DNA from: Euglena gracilis
Lineage: Eukaryota > Euglenida > Euglenophyceae > Euglenales
Direction: 5' to 3'
Assembly: GCA_039621445.1 (NCBI GenBank)
Contig: CP154956.1
Coordinates: 65,488,257-65,552,256 of the forward strand
DNA: 64,000 nucleotides
The position numbers were made by a program, and so were the translations under genes. How positions within the stretch are numbered: position 1 is the stretch's first letter; every line of letters starts with the position of its first letter. Positions 32,640 to 42,600 of this stretch are shown one piece after another. The notes beneath the pieces were generated by a model. The model worked only from the letters and a program-made list of their open reading frames with translations. It did no database searches and was not told the DNA's origin.

Positions 32640-33834
32640 GATGGGCCCTGGCGGATTCATTGCCAAAGCTGAAGACAACTTTGCGCACCAAAGACAGCCG
32701 GTCCCTCCCCTCATCCTCATCGGAAGGCGGCGGCACACCTTTCCGCTTGTCCGGGGGCCCTCGGCCAGGGGGCTCTTCTGAAGGGTGGATATTTTTGATG
32801 TGTTTGCGGACAATGGGGTTTTTGTTATCCCGCACACCATCGGACATCAGGAATTGGCACGCTTTGCCAACTGCACCCTTGCTCACTAGGTGTTCAAGTC
32901 GGCGAACAAACCCCTCCTCGTGCACTTCCTCCTCACGGCGAACTTGACCCCGGGTGCGGATTGTTTGACTCAATTGTGGCTATCGGCTGGACTCCTTCCA
33001 ACTCTCCGCAACCGTCCGCCTTAAAAAGGCCTCCGCTCTGCCGCGAATGACCCAACCCAAGCGGGCCCAATGCCCTCTCCCGCCCTTCCCCACTGGTGCC
33101 AGCACAGCCTTCGGGAATACCCAAATCGCGTGCAAAGTTTCCCACATGGACTTGTCATTAAACGCGCTCAGGATCGTGGAATACACGTCTGAGACCGCTG
33201 GGAGGACTCCCTTCGGGATGTTCGAAACCGTCCCGCGGGAATCCAAAGAAATTTCAGTCAACGACGGGCACAAATCCGGGCAAGGAGAAGTCAAGGAGGC
33301 ACCAGACTTCATGCATGGGATAAAATGCGTCCCCATGTCCAGGTCGTCCTGCAGCGCACTTGGGCCGCGAGTCGTGGCTCTTGAATCCGTGGAGGGGAGA
33401 GCGGCCTCCGGTGGTGGTCGGCTGAGGAGGTTCTGAAGAAGTTGTTGAAGGTTCCAGGCGTTCTGCGTCGAGGTCTCCTCCACTGGGCCCAGGGCGGAAG
33501 GGGGCACCTGCGTTCTGGCCAACAAGAACCCCACCGCTCGCGTAGGGTCTGTATTCATGTCAATGTCCATGGTTCTTGTCAAGTGATGCTGGGCTTTTGC
33601 CTGCAAAATGAGGGGCAGCCATTTTCGGGAGTGCCGTTGGAATTTCCCCTGCAGCTTTCGTGCTTTGGCGAGCATGAGTAGGAAGCACGACTTGCAGGGT
33701 CCTGTCCACCTATTTCTTTGGCTCACCCTCCTGTGGTTGTATTTCCCAGCGCTTGTTACATGGCTGCGTTGGGTTGAGCCGTAAACGAGCAGCAGGGGGG
33801 TGGCACCATATTTCTTTTTCTTCTGGTCCTTCAA
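32640..33834 (-). pseudogene. Third LINE copy, N-terminal half
   Basis: Two minus-strand frames, 33834-32980 and 32973-32632, align in order with the region before the RT of the first LINE: 'PKGVLPAVSDVYSTILSAFN' , 'WVFPKAVLAPVGKGGRGHWA', then 'LVSKGAVGKACQFLMSDGVR' against 'LVGEGAARKAIQVLQSKGTQ'. The frame changes between them, and the RT core that should follow is missing or inverted (32254-32635). No 2A motif is visible at its start. Confidence 0.7.
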
Positions 33835-33889
33835 AGTGGCATTCGGCTGGTCAGATTGCTGTCGGTAATGGTCTTCCAGCTGAGAATTA

Positions 33890-34299
33890 TGTTTCTGAGG
33901 GGGCCAGACGTTCTGGAAATGTCTGGAGGGTTGGATCCAGCTGGCTTTGGCAAAATGGGGCCAGAAGTTTTTGAAATATGAGGGGGGGATGGGTCCAGCA
34001 GGCTGGGGAAAATGTGGCCAGCAGTTTTGGGAATGTCTGGGCGGCTGGGCCCAACAGGCTGGGGGAAAATGGGCCAGAAGTTTGGGAAATGTCTAGGGGG
34101 CCGGGTCCAGCAGGCTGGGGCAAACTGGTGCCATTTGTTTTGGAATTGTCTGGGGGGCTGGTTCCAGCTGGCTGGGGCAAAATGGGGTCAGAAGTTGGGT
34201 CCAGCAGGCTGGATTAAAATGGTCCAGAAGTTTTGGAAATGTCTGGGGGGCCGGGTCCAGCAGACTGGGGCAAACTGGGGCCAAACGTTTTGGAAATGT
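33890..34299 (+). repeat. Minisatellite B, about 60-bp unit
   Basis: Six to seven units share 'gggtccagcaggctggggca', 'aaatggggccagaagttttg' and 'gaaatgtctggggggc'. The array is interrupted by the Ty3/gypsy element and resumes at 47882 ('gtggctgggtccagcag'). Confidence 0.85.
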
Positions 34300-34304
34300 G
34301 TGGC
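34300..34304. other. Candidate 5-bp target-site duplication GTGGC (left)
   Basis: The same pentamer follows the right LTR at 47882-47886. Five further bases (GACCT) separate the left copy from the LTR start TGACGACC, possibly a slippage copy of the LTR's own GACCT. Confidence 0.5.
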
Positions 34305-34309
34305 GACCT

Positions 34310-35390
34310 TGACGACCTTTTGAGGTCGACCGCCGGGCGGCGGAGATTTTCCTTTTTAGAAGGCCTTTTTAAGGGCGGTTTAGCTCTAATTTTAAGGCTT
34401 TCTAAAGATTTCCATTAAAATTCCCTCTCCTAGGGCGCCCATGGTTTGGTTGTGCAAGGAGAGAGATTGAGTGATGCTAGGTATTCCCAAATGGTGATTT
34501 TGGGTTTATTTAGCACATTTTAAGCTTTTTATGCATTTTTCCTTTGGTTTTAAGGGAAAATGTTGGATTTGGTGAGAGCGCTTGCAAGCGCTTGGAACAG
34601 AATTTTAAGAGATTGGCGCCTGAGTTCCTGGAGTTTTTGCAGGGGTTTGCAAAGCTCAATAATGATGGAATTCAGCATAATTTATCAAAGTCAAGGGGGG
34701 AAACCTTGATTTTGACCTGGGTTGGTTGATTTTGATGCAATGGGCAAGGATTTGGGATTTGAGAGCGCTTAGGAATCAGCGCACTCAATCCTATTCAAGG
34801 GCATCAAAATCATTTTCTTTTCACAGGGTTTTCCTCTTTACCTGTTGCACCATTGTACTTGTTGTGGCAATTGCATCCAATTACAATCAAGTATTGAATT
34901 TGGAATTTCAATTGCAAATGGAAGATCAACAAAACAATCAATCATTTGAAGAAGGTGAGGTTTGTCTTCCCCCCACCTCATCTGTGGGAAAAGGGGCAGG
35001 GGGGTGGGACTCTTCAACTCAGGCAACCACTGGCCAAATTTCACCCCAAAACCCCCTTTTTGGCCCAGAAACTGTGAGAAATGACACCCAGGGGGGGGTG
35101 TTGGCTCTCACTGGTTCAACTGAGCAGGGAGGGGTTGAAACCCCAAAGACACCCCCCTTGGAGATCCCAGTGACACCCCCCTCAGGGGTCGGGGAGGGTC
35201 CACTGGGAAGTTTCTCCTTGGAAATGATGGCCCAGTTTCGGCCACAGGGGGGTGCAGAATGGGAAAACATTTCCGACACAAGTCGGCTCGAGGAGCCAAA
35301 AAACGATCCTACGCCGGAAACTGGCCCGGGGCGGGGGTTTCCGCTTCACCCCAGTGCTGCCGGGGGACATGGCAGCACGGGTGTGAAACA
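34310..35390 (+). repeat. Left LTR of element 1
   Basis: 1081 bp, nearly identical to 46787-47881. An unusual property is that its last 470 bases are an open frame beginning with ATG at 34918 in a good context (A at -3, G at +4), which is the start of ORF1. Confidence 0.9.
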
Positions 35391-36552
35391 TGGTAAGCGG
35401 AGGTTTTTCCTCCAGCCTTCAGTCGGAAATTTTGGGTTGGAAATCCCTGCTCAGAATGTTTTCTTTGATGATCAGCCATTGGCCCAATCTCAGATGGCAA
35501 ATCTGACGATTGGAGTTTCGGGGAACAGGGAGTTGGGACCCGAAACCAGTTTGGCTGAACTCAGAACCCCCACAAATATGGGACAGATGTTGGAATTTCA
35601 GGGTGGGGATGGCCAGGTTGTCATTTCCAACCAACCGTGTTTTCCAGAGCCTTTTTCAGGGGTTTTGCCTTTGCAAAATATGGGGTACGGTTTTGTGCTG
35701 CCTGAGTTGCAACCTCTCCCAGACTTTTCATGGGTGCAAAATTTAGGGAATCTGCCATCATTACCCGCTTTTGCATTGCCTTTGCCTCCAGCTCAACCAG
35801 TTTCTTCAACACCAGCCCAAGAGCCGGTGGCACTTTTGCAGTTTTCCCAACCGTCCCAGGTAGATGGGCTGGCGAAGGAAACGGCAAGTGCCTCGGCAGG
35901 GCAGGGGGGTGATAACCCCAGCCCAGTTTTCTTTGAAAAGCAAGCACAGGGCCATGTGCTGGGCTTAAAAAATAATAATAACTGGGACAGCAACGAGCGG
36001 GTCAGAGCAGAAGTGGAGCAGGCAGAGGAAAACCCGAAGGACCACGCCAGCTCTACTTCTACTCGGCGACCCCGAACACCAGCTTCATCACCAGGTAGTG
36101 ATGAAGTTCAGCAAAAACGGCTGCACCGTGAGGTTGATCACGGTCAGCCAGCAGCTGCTGCAGCCCCCCAGCCTCCTCATATTTTCATCGAGGGGGGTGA
36201 GGAGGAGGTCCAACCCCCAGCCTATGAAAGTTCTGAAGCCACCCCCAGGGGGGATTCACAAAATCAGGGATTTGAAGACCCCTGGGGGGAATTTTTACAA
36301 AGTAACAGAGACCTCCAGTGGACTGTGCCGCACCTGACTTTTCGGGTTTTGGCTTTGGAAAAAGCCAACGAAGAGTGGGTTCTGCAGCAGCAGCAGCAAC
36401 AACCCCCCGCTGTCGACATCCACCTGGTGGAGCACATGGCTGCACGAATCGAAGAAACGGCCAGGGCTGACTGCCGGTACTTGTCTGTTATCGTACGACA
36501 TACCCCCCCCCTTTTGGTTATGGTACGACACCTGTTTTTTGAGTTGTTTTAG
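34918..36552 (+). CDS. Element 1 ORF1, N-terminal part, starts in the LTR
   Basis: The frame is open from before 34726; the first well-placed ATG is 34918, inside the LTR, and the frame runs through the LTR end and primer-binding site. The protein is rich in Pro, Gly, Gln and Glu with no known domain, for example 'PKTPPLEIPVTPPSGVGEGP' and a polyglutamine run near 36385-36400. The native sequence ends near 36475, where a 438-bp transposon is inserted; the last 25 residues up to the stop at 36552 are transposon-encoded. On the far side (36922) the same reading frame continues. The product may be a Gag-associated or matrix-like protein; that is inference from position only. Confidence 0.6.
   Translation: MEDQQNNQSFEEGEVCLPPTSSVGKGAGGWDSSTQATTGQISPQNPLFGPETVRNDTQGGVLALTGSTEQGGVETPKTPPLEIPVTPPSGVGEGPLGSFSLEMMAQFRPQGGAEWENISDTSRLEEPKNDPTPETGPGRGFPLHPSAAGGHGSTGVKHGKRRFFLQPSVGNFGLEIPAQNVFFDDQPLAQSQMANLTIGVSGNRELGPETSLAELRTPTNMGQMLEFQGGDGQVVISNQPCFPEPFSGVLPLQNMGYGFVLPELQPLPDFSWVQNLGNLPSLPAFALPLPPAQPVSSTPAQEPVALLQFSQPSQVDGLAKETASASAGQGGDNPSPVFFEKQAQGHVLGLKNNNNWDSNERVRAEVEQAEENPKDHASSTSTRRPRTPASSPGSDEVQQKRLHREVDHGQPAAAAAPQPPHIFIEGGEEEVQPPAYESSEATPRGDSQNQGFEDPWGEFLQSNRDLQWTVPHLTFRVLALEKANEEWVLQQQQQQPPAVDIHLVEHMAARIEETARADCRYLSVIVRHTPPLLVMVRHLFFELF
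35391..35403 (+). promoter_or_regulatory. Primer-binding site, TGGTAAGCGGAGG
   Basis: It lies directly after the LTR and begins with TGG, the complement of a tRNA CCA end. I cannot name the tRNA; it is not the initiator methionine type used by many Ty3 elements. The GTAAG inside it would also serve as a 5' splice site. Confidence 0.55.
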
Positions 36553-36913
36553 GGTTATTTAAAGGAATAGGGTTAGGCGCTAATGGCCATGTTGCGCTAC
36601 ATGGCCATGTTGCGCTACACGGCCACGTTGCGCTACATGGCCCTGTAGCGCAACGTGGCCATGTAGCGCAACATGGCCATGTGCGCACCTAACCCTACTC
36701 CTTCAAATAACCCCATAGAGCGCAACATGGCCACGTTGCGCTACGTGGCCGTGTAGCGCAACGTGGCCGTGTAGCGCAACGTGGCCATGTAGCGCAACAT
36801 GCATGTGCGCACCTAACCCTATTCCTTTAAATAACCCTAAAACAACCCAAAAAATGGGTGTCGTACCATAACCAAAAGGGGGGGGGTATGTCGTACGATA
36901 ACAGACAAGTACC
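36476..36913. mobile_element. 438-bp inverted-repeat transposon inserted in ORF1
   Basis: The ends are GGTACTTGTCTGTTATCG and its exact complement, and the inverted arms extend for over 100 bases (including 'tcgtacgacat' and 'aaaggaatagggttaggcgc'). TGACTGCC occurs directly outside both ends (36468-36475 and 36914-36921), an 8-bp target-site duplication as in hAT elements. The centre is a palindromic array of 'atggccatgttgcgctac' words in both orientations. No protein is encoded. Removing it together with one octamer joins the reading frames of the two ORF1 halves. Confidence 0.88.
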
Positions 36914-36921
36914 TGACTGCC

Positions 36922-37709
36922 TCCATATTTTTGAACTTTTTGAGAAAAAATGTGAGGCCCAGGTGCAAATTTCTGTGCAAAAAATTGACGCACAGGCACT
37001 TGAACTTTTTGTCGGGCAGGAAAAAAGTTTTGAGGAAAAACTGGCCCAGCAGTTTTCTTCGAGCCGTGATCAGTTTTTGGCCCTGAGGCAGGAATTTTTA
37101 CGAATTTTGGACAGCCTGCCACAGGAAATTTTTAAGCAGGTGCAAAATCAGGTGGCTGCCTTACCGATTAAGGATCTCGCGCTTGAAAATTTTCAGCGGT
37201 TTGCTGAGAATTTTAAAGCCGCCCAGCCAGCTCAGGGGGGGGAGGCAGAAACTCTCCAGGAGCTGGCCGTTGTCGCTGCCAAGATCATTGAAGTTCAGGC
37301 TGACCTGGTATCGCTGCGTAGTACGGTACAGGGCCAGGCTCAGCAGCTCCAGCAGTTCGCTGATTATGTTCGCCAGCTGGGTGAACAAAATTCAGCGATG
37401 AATACAGCCCTCCATGGTTTTGGTGGGGGTATTCAAAAACTTCACCAGAATATTTCAGATGAAGTAGGGAAACGACACTCAGAAATACAAAAACTGCTGA
37501 CGGATTGTCAGCAGAATTTTCAGAGTGTTTATCAGCAGATTTTTTCCCAGGAGAAAAAATTTGGTGGGCTGGTGGAGGAATTAAGGCAGGGACTTGCAAA
37601 AGTTGGGGGGAACACTTTCGAGTTGCAGAAAGTGTTGCAGGATTTACAAAAAAATGGACCCGTACACCCAACTGCAGAACCGAGAGGAGTTTTGCAAAAA
37701 ATTTTCTGA
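36922..37709 (+). CDS. Element 1 ORF1, C-terminal coiled-coil part
   Basis: About 260 residues from the insertion point to TGA at 37707-37709. The sequence is dominated by Glu, Gln, Lys and Leu heptad-like stretches ('LVSLRSTVQGQAQQLQQFAD', 'QKLLTDCQQNFQSVYQQIFS'), so a long coiled coil is likely. It overlaps the start of gag by 56 bases in another frame, at a run of seven A. Without the transposon it would be the second half of ORF1. Multimerisation of a structural protein is a reasonable guess and no more. Confidence 0.6.
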
Positions 37710-39549
37710 CATGTGGTGGCTGCGGCAGGGCAGCCAGCAACCCCTGCACCCAGTTGGGCTGCCACAGCCTGGGCAGCAGCTGGCCCAGCAGCCTGTCATC
37801 CAGCTGGCCCAGCAGCCTGGCCAGCCAGCAGGCCAGCCGCAGCCTGCTCACGGGCTGCCAAGGGGGCTGGGCCTGCCGTCAGCTGGACAGCAGCAGCCCC
37901 TGGGGCAGCCTTCCAGCTCACTGGCCAGCATGGTGCCCAGTGCTGACCCAGCTTTTTCAGATCAGATTATTTCTCAAAATAAATCTGCAGGTTCAAACAT
38001 TTCCCCTCCCTTAGTTATTGAGGGGGGATTTGTTTTGGAGGACACGCAAGACACGGCAGTGGTTTCTTCTGTGTCATTGTGTGTCCCTCCACACGTTTCT
38101 GCAGCCCCTGCTTTCTCGATTAGGCCTATCGGGACAGGGGGGGCTGCAGCCAACCCAGGACACGGGTTGGGTTTTCCTTTTATCGGTGACCCAGTAGCTT
38201 TTGAAATTTTGCAGGGAGGTGCTAAGCCCTATTTTGATGAATCGGGCAGCATTTCCTGGCAAGATTTTGAAGTAGATTGGAATCTTTACTGGGACAGGTT
38301 GACATCAGGGAAACCGTATTCTGATTTGCAAAAGCTGCAGGTTTTTGAGGCATGTTTAGGACCCAGATTAAGGGAGGAAATCAGGCTCTATCGGTTGAAT
38401 GGAGCTAAATTAAGTTACCCCACCATATTGGCCCAGTTCCAGAGTCGTTATGCCTCGAGTAAGGGGCTAACGGCTCGGAAAATATGGCAGGAGGTAACCA
38501 TGGTTAACGAAGGGAAAATAACCCGGGCTGATCTGCAAGAATTTTGGATTAAATTTTGCAGTGCCTGGCACCATGTTAAGGATGCCACAGCCGGGGAGGC
38601 TCGGAGATTATTCTTGGAAAGAATTCCTCCTTTTTTAAGCAAGTTTTGCATAGAAGAGGAGGATAACCGAGCCCGTAAACAACCCATTGTCAGGCTCACA
38701 GGGATACCAAATCCCACAGTGGATGGGATTAAAAGGAGTGTGAGCCAGATCACTGGGGGGATTGATCCACGGAAAGTGGTTATCAAAAACCCTGGTGCCA
38801 TTTGCCTTATTTATTTCAGTTCTTCGGAGGAGGCACTGAAATTAACAGCCGTAAATGGAAGGAAATTGCAGGGAATGGAAAATTTCCTCAACGCCGAATT
38901 GGTGGAACAACTAATGACCGTTGAGGAAATGTTTGCTTTTGCCGAGGGCAGGTTGGCTCTTCGGGAAAAGCAGGATTTGGCTTTGAATCAGCACCATTTT
39001 CCCAGATTATTCAGCAAATCGACAACAAAAGGCTCAGGGAAAATACAGGTGTTGGAAAAAGGCCAGACCCCCCCGGTGTCCCCAACATCCATGCCAGCAC
39101 CAGCAGCCAGGGGGCAGGGTCACACCTCAAAATCTGCCCCACAGCCAGCTGCGAAGGGCGATAAGGGGGCAGCCCAGCCAGCCCCACGGGGCAGGTCCCC
39201 TTCTTCGTCTTCGCGGCCAGGTGCAGCTTCATGGTCGCGGACCCAAAGTCCAACTCCCCCAGCCCGGCAAGGCAAAGGGGGGCAGACCTGGACCCCGCAG
39301 GCATCGGGTCGGGGCAGGTCACCATACCCATGCTTTAACTGTGGGGAGTGTGGACATTATTTTTATGAGTGTGAAAAACCGCTGAGCGAGGCCCTTGCTA
39401 AATCTAAGGAATTTTGGCAAAATAATGGAAAAGGCAAGGGGCAGCCCAAGGGTAAAGGGCAGCCAGCCTCTCAGCGAAATTCCTCAGGCAAGGGGGGTGC
39501 ATGGTCAAAGGGGGGTGGACCCACCTCTTCTCCCCCTGGGGCCCAATAG
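37654..39549 (+). CDS. gag: Element 1 Gag: capsid, RRM-like segment, CCHC zinc knuckle
   Basis: The ATG at 37654 has a strong context (aaaATGG) and gives 631 residues; the frame itself opens slightly earlier. Order from this start: Pro/Gln-rich region (about 25-110), capsid-type Gag domain (about 205-340, 'DFEVDWNLYWDRL', 'FQSRYASSKGLTARKIW'), an RRM-like segment (about 345-420, 'IVRLTGIPNPTVDGIKRSVS' then 'GAICLIYFSSSEEAL'), a basic Ser/Pro/Gly-rich tail, and the knuckle 'CFNCGECGHYFYEC' (CX2CX4HX4C, around residue 565). It ends in UAG at 39547-39549, and the same frame continues into pol. It would form the particle and package RNA. Confidence 0.88.
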   Translation: MDPYTQLQNREEFCKKFSDMWWLRQGSQQPLHPVGLPQPGQQLAQQPVIQLAQQPGQPAGQPQPAHGLPRGLGLPSAGQQQPLGQPSSSLASMVPSADPAFSDQIISQNKSAGSNISPPLVIEGGFVLEDTQDTAVVSSVSLCVPPHVSAAPAFSIRPIGTGGAAANPGHGLGFPFIGDPVAFEILQGGAKPYFDESGSISWQDFEVDWNLYWDRLTSGKPYSDLQKLQVFEACLGPRLREEIRLYRLNGAKLSYPTILAQFQSRYASSKGLTARKIWQEVTMVNEGKITRADLQEFWIKFCSAWHHVKDATAGEARRLFLERIPPFLSKFCIEEEDNRARKQPIVRLTGIPNPTVDGIKRSVSQITGGIDPRKVVIKNPGAICLIYFSSSEEALKLTAVNGRKLQGMENFLNAELVEQLMTVEEMFAFAEGRLALREKQDLALNQHHFPRLFSKSTTKGSGKIQVLEKGQTPPVSPTSMPAPAARGQGHTSKSAPQPAAKGDKGAAQPAPRGRSPSSSSRPGAASWSRTQSPTPPARQGKGGQTWTPQASGRGRSPYPCFNCGECGHYFYECEKPLSEALAKSKEFWQNNGKGKGQPKGKGQPASQRNSSGKGGAWSKGGGPTSSPPGAQ

Positions 39550-39606
39550 GGGGGCCAGGGGCAGTTTGAGAAGGGGGGGGCTGCCCATGGCCGTGTCTCT
39601 CCCCCC
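39547..39606 (+). promoter_or_regulatory. Putative UAG readthrough signal between gag and pol (element 1)
   Basis: UAG GGG GGC is followed by a hairpin: 39553-39564 (GGCCAGGGGCAG) pairs with 39581-39592 (CTGCCCATGGCC) in 11 of 12 positions. The loop ends in eight G (39573-39580), which can pair with six C at 39601-39606, giving a possible H-type pseudoknot if only the inner six pairs of the first stem form; the spacer from UAG is then nine bases. Gammaretroviruses use an in-frame UAG with a spacer of similar length and a pseudoknot. gag and pol share one frame here, so readthrough alone would yield Gag-Pol. Confidence 0.65.
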
Positions 39607-42600
39607 TGTGAGGAAAACGGTGTAAATATTTCTGATTCAAAAAACTGGGCTGTACAGGATTTTATGGCTGATTCAGGGTGTGGTGAAAAACATTCTTCGG
39701 ATCAGCCCCCCAGATTTTTGAATCGGACCCGATACTCCTGGAGGGAAGGAAAATGTTCAAGGGTTCCCGTTTTGCATTCAAATCTGCCACAGCCCAACCC
39801 CCTACCATCAGCTCAGCGACCTCAGGCATTAGATTTATTCGCTGGCACAGGTTCGGTGGGGAAGCGGTTGGCAGAACGGGGGTATGAAGTTTTGTCAATT
39901 GAAAATGCTCCTTGGACGGACTTCCACCCCCACACAGACATTTTGACCTGGGACTACAGGCGATACCCGGTTGGATTTTTTGAGGTTATTGCCGCTAGTC
40001 CCCCCTGTAATATTTATTCCACGGCTTATAACCCCAGGCCAAGGGATTTCTCCCAGGCGGATGCCCTGGTGGAGAAAGCCCTGGAAATTATAAATTATTT
40101 TCAGCCAAAGTTGTGGTGGTTGGAGAACCCCCGCACTGGACTTTTGCGAAATAGGGAGGTGGTGAAAAACCTGCCCTATATCGACATTGATTATTGTCAG
40201 TTTTCGGATTGGGGTTATAAAAAACCCACACGTTTCTGGTGCTGCCCAGCCATTTCACAACTACGGTCGGTGTTGTGTGATGGCGAATCGTGTCCTAACC
40301 TGGTGATGGGGGACAATGGGCAGTTCCGGCACCGTGAATTGTTGGGGGGCAGAAAAATGAAGTTTACCCCCCGACAAAAAGGAAGGATACCCCCCCTGGT
40401 GATTGATTATCTCCTAAGTGCTGGGGATTTTCAGGGGGACCAGCCCAAAGAAATTTCCCAAAATTCCCAGGATTTTGAGGAATGGGAAATTCCAGACCGT
40501 TGTTGTCATTTGGCCAACACCTTGAAGGTTAATCAGGTGTTGCCCATTGAAAACGAGCTGCAACTTTTGATGCTATCGCAGACGTATCTCCCTAACGGAG
40601 ATACCAAGCAGCTCAAAGTTTTGGTGGACACGGGAGCCCAGGTGAACCTGGTCAAAAGGTCCATCGTCCCAAAACATTTGGCCAGGTCACCGCGAATGCC
40701 AATTCGGCTGGTGGCTGCCAATGGCCAATGTGTTTTGGGGGGCGACCAGTGTATTAAGTTGGAGTTGGATTTTCAACGCAGGGGTACGGGGCAGGGGGGC
40801 ACCCAGGCCTTGTACCTCGAAGGGGAATTCTACCTCGCGGATATTGAGGTAGATGCTATATTATCATTTCCATGGTTAGCCGAACATGGTTTGGGTGTGT
40901 TCCCACACCATAAGGCTTTGGTTTTTGACAACCCTAATCTGACTTTCTTGTACGGGTGGGATACAAGAAATCAGAAACGGAAATCCCATAAGGGGAATAA
41001 AAAACACAGTTCACAAAAAAGAATTGGGGTTGTGGTTTCTGACTTCGGAGAATCCCCTGAAAACGCACCAACCACGGAGTCCCTTGAAAATGAAAAGGTG
41101 TGGTTGGACCTGCAAAAAATGAATTTGCATCTGCCCTTGCAGGGCTTTGATATGCAACCAAAATTCCTTGGCAAGAAGGAATTGCATACCATAGCCAGGC
41201 ATCTCACCGAATCGCCAGCCGAGGACAAGGCAGTGAATGCCATAATCCAGGCTCGCGACTCGGGTGAGAAGGAGGACCCCAGGGTAGTGGCATTTCGGAA
41301 CAGAATTTTTCAGGATTTTGAAGGGGAGGTGTTGGGTACGGAGGTACCCCCTGACCCTCCCGTTCGGGGACCTTATGGGTACGCCCAGATTCCTCTGAAG
41401 GAGGGGGTTGTACCCACAAGGCAAAAACCTTTTGTCTTACATGGTGAAAGATTTGAAGCTCACAAAAAGGTCACACAGGAATGGTGGGACCGGAAATTTG
41501 TTGAGCGATTACCCAAGGGAACAGTTTCGGAATGGCTGTCTGTAACCTTTGTAGTGCCGAAAAGAGGAGGTGAATGGAGGGGAGTGGTAGACATGCGGGG
41601 GCCTAACAGTCAAACTAGGCGTGTGTCCTACCCCCTTCCCGTAATTGAAGACCTCCTGGTAAAACAAGGTGGAAACATGATGTTTTCCATCTTGGATTTA
41701 CGGCAGGCTTTCCACCAACAGCCGTTGGACCCGGAAAGCCGGCCCATCACATGTTGTAGTACCCCCCTCGGTCTTTTTCAGTGGAGGGTTAATGTGATGG
41801 GTCTAACAAACGCAAGCCAGCAGTTTCAGCAAATGATGGAGGATCGCCTCTTCCCGGTGGGGGACGTGGCTGATCCTTACATCGACGATATTTTGATTGG
41901 AACTCGAGTGGGTCCTGGTGAGGATTTACTCGCAGCACATGACAAGGATTTGCGAAGAGTCCTTGAAGTTTTACGAAAAGACAGATTTGTGGCCGACAAA
42001 AGAAAATGCCGTCTTTTCGTAAAGGAGGTTGAGTTTTGTGGCCATGTTCTGGGTGGTGGGGTGAGAAAACCATCCCCTGGAAAGCTAATGGCCATTGAAA
42101 AATGGGAGCTACCCCAAACAATCACGGGTCTACGTGCTTTTTTGGGGTTCACAAATTATTACAGCTCCTATGTGAAGGATTACGCCCACATTGTCGCTTG
42201 CCTTCAAGATAAGCTCAAAGTTTCTCGAGTGGACGGCAAGAAGGGTTCCAAGAAAAGGATTTCTTGGGAACCATCCGACATTGAGGCATTTGAAAAAATT
42301 AAATCACTGTTGTGCAGTGAATTAATTTTACAACACGTTAAGCCAGACAAACCATTTGTTTTAAGAGTGGATGCCAGCCAGTATGCGGTTGGTGCCACCC
42401 TTGAACAATTGGTTGGGGAGGATAGGGCTCCTACTCCAGAAGACGTACGGGCCAAGCGTACTGTGCCTGTCGCCTTCATGAGTAGGAAGCTAACGGGCAG
42501 CCAAAGAAACTGGGTACCTAGGGAACAGGAGACTTATGCCATAATCCTAGCCTTACAAAAGTGGGAATCATGGATTGGGCTGCAGCCCGTCCTGGTTCTC

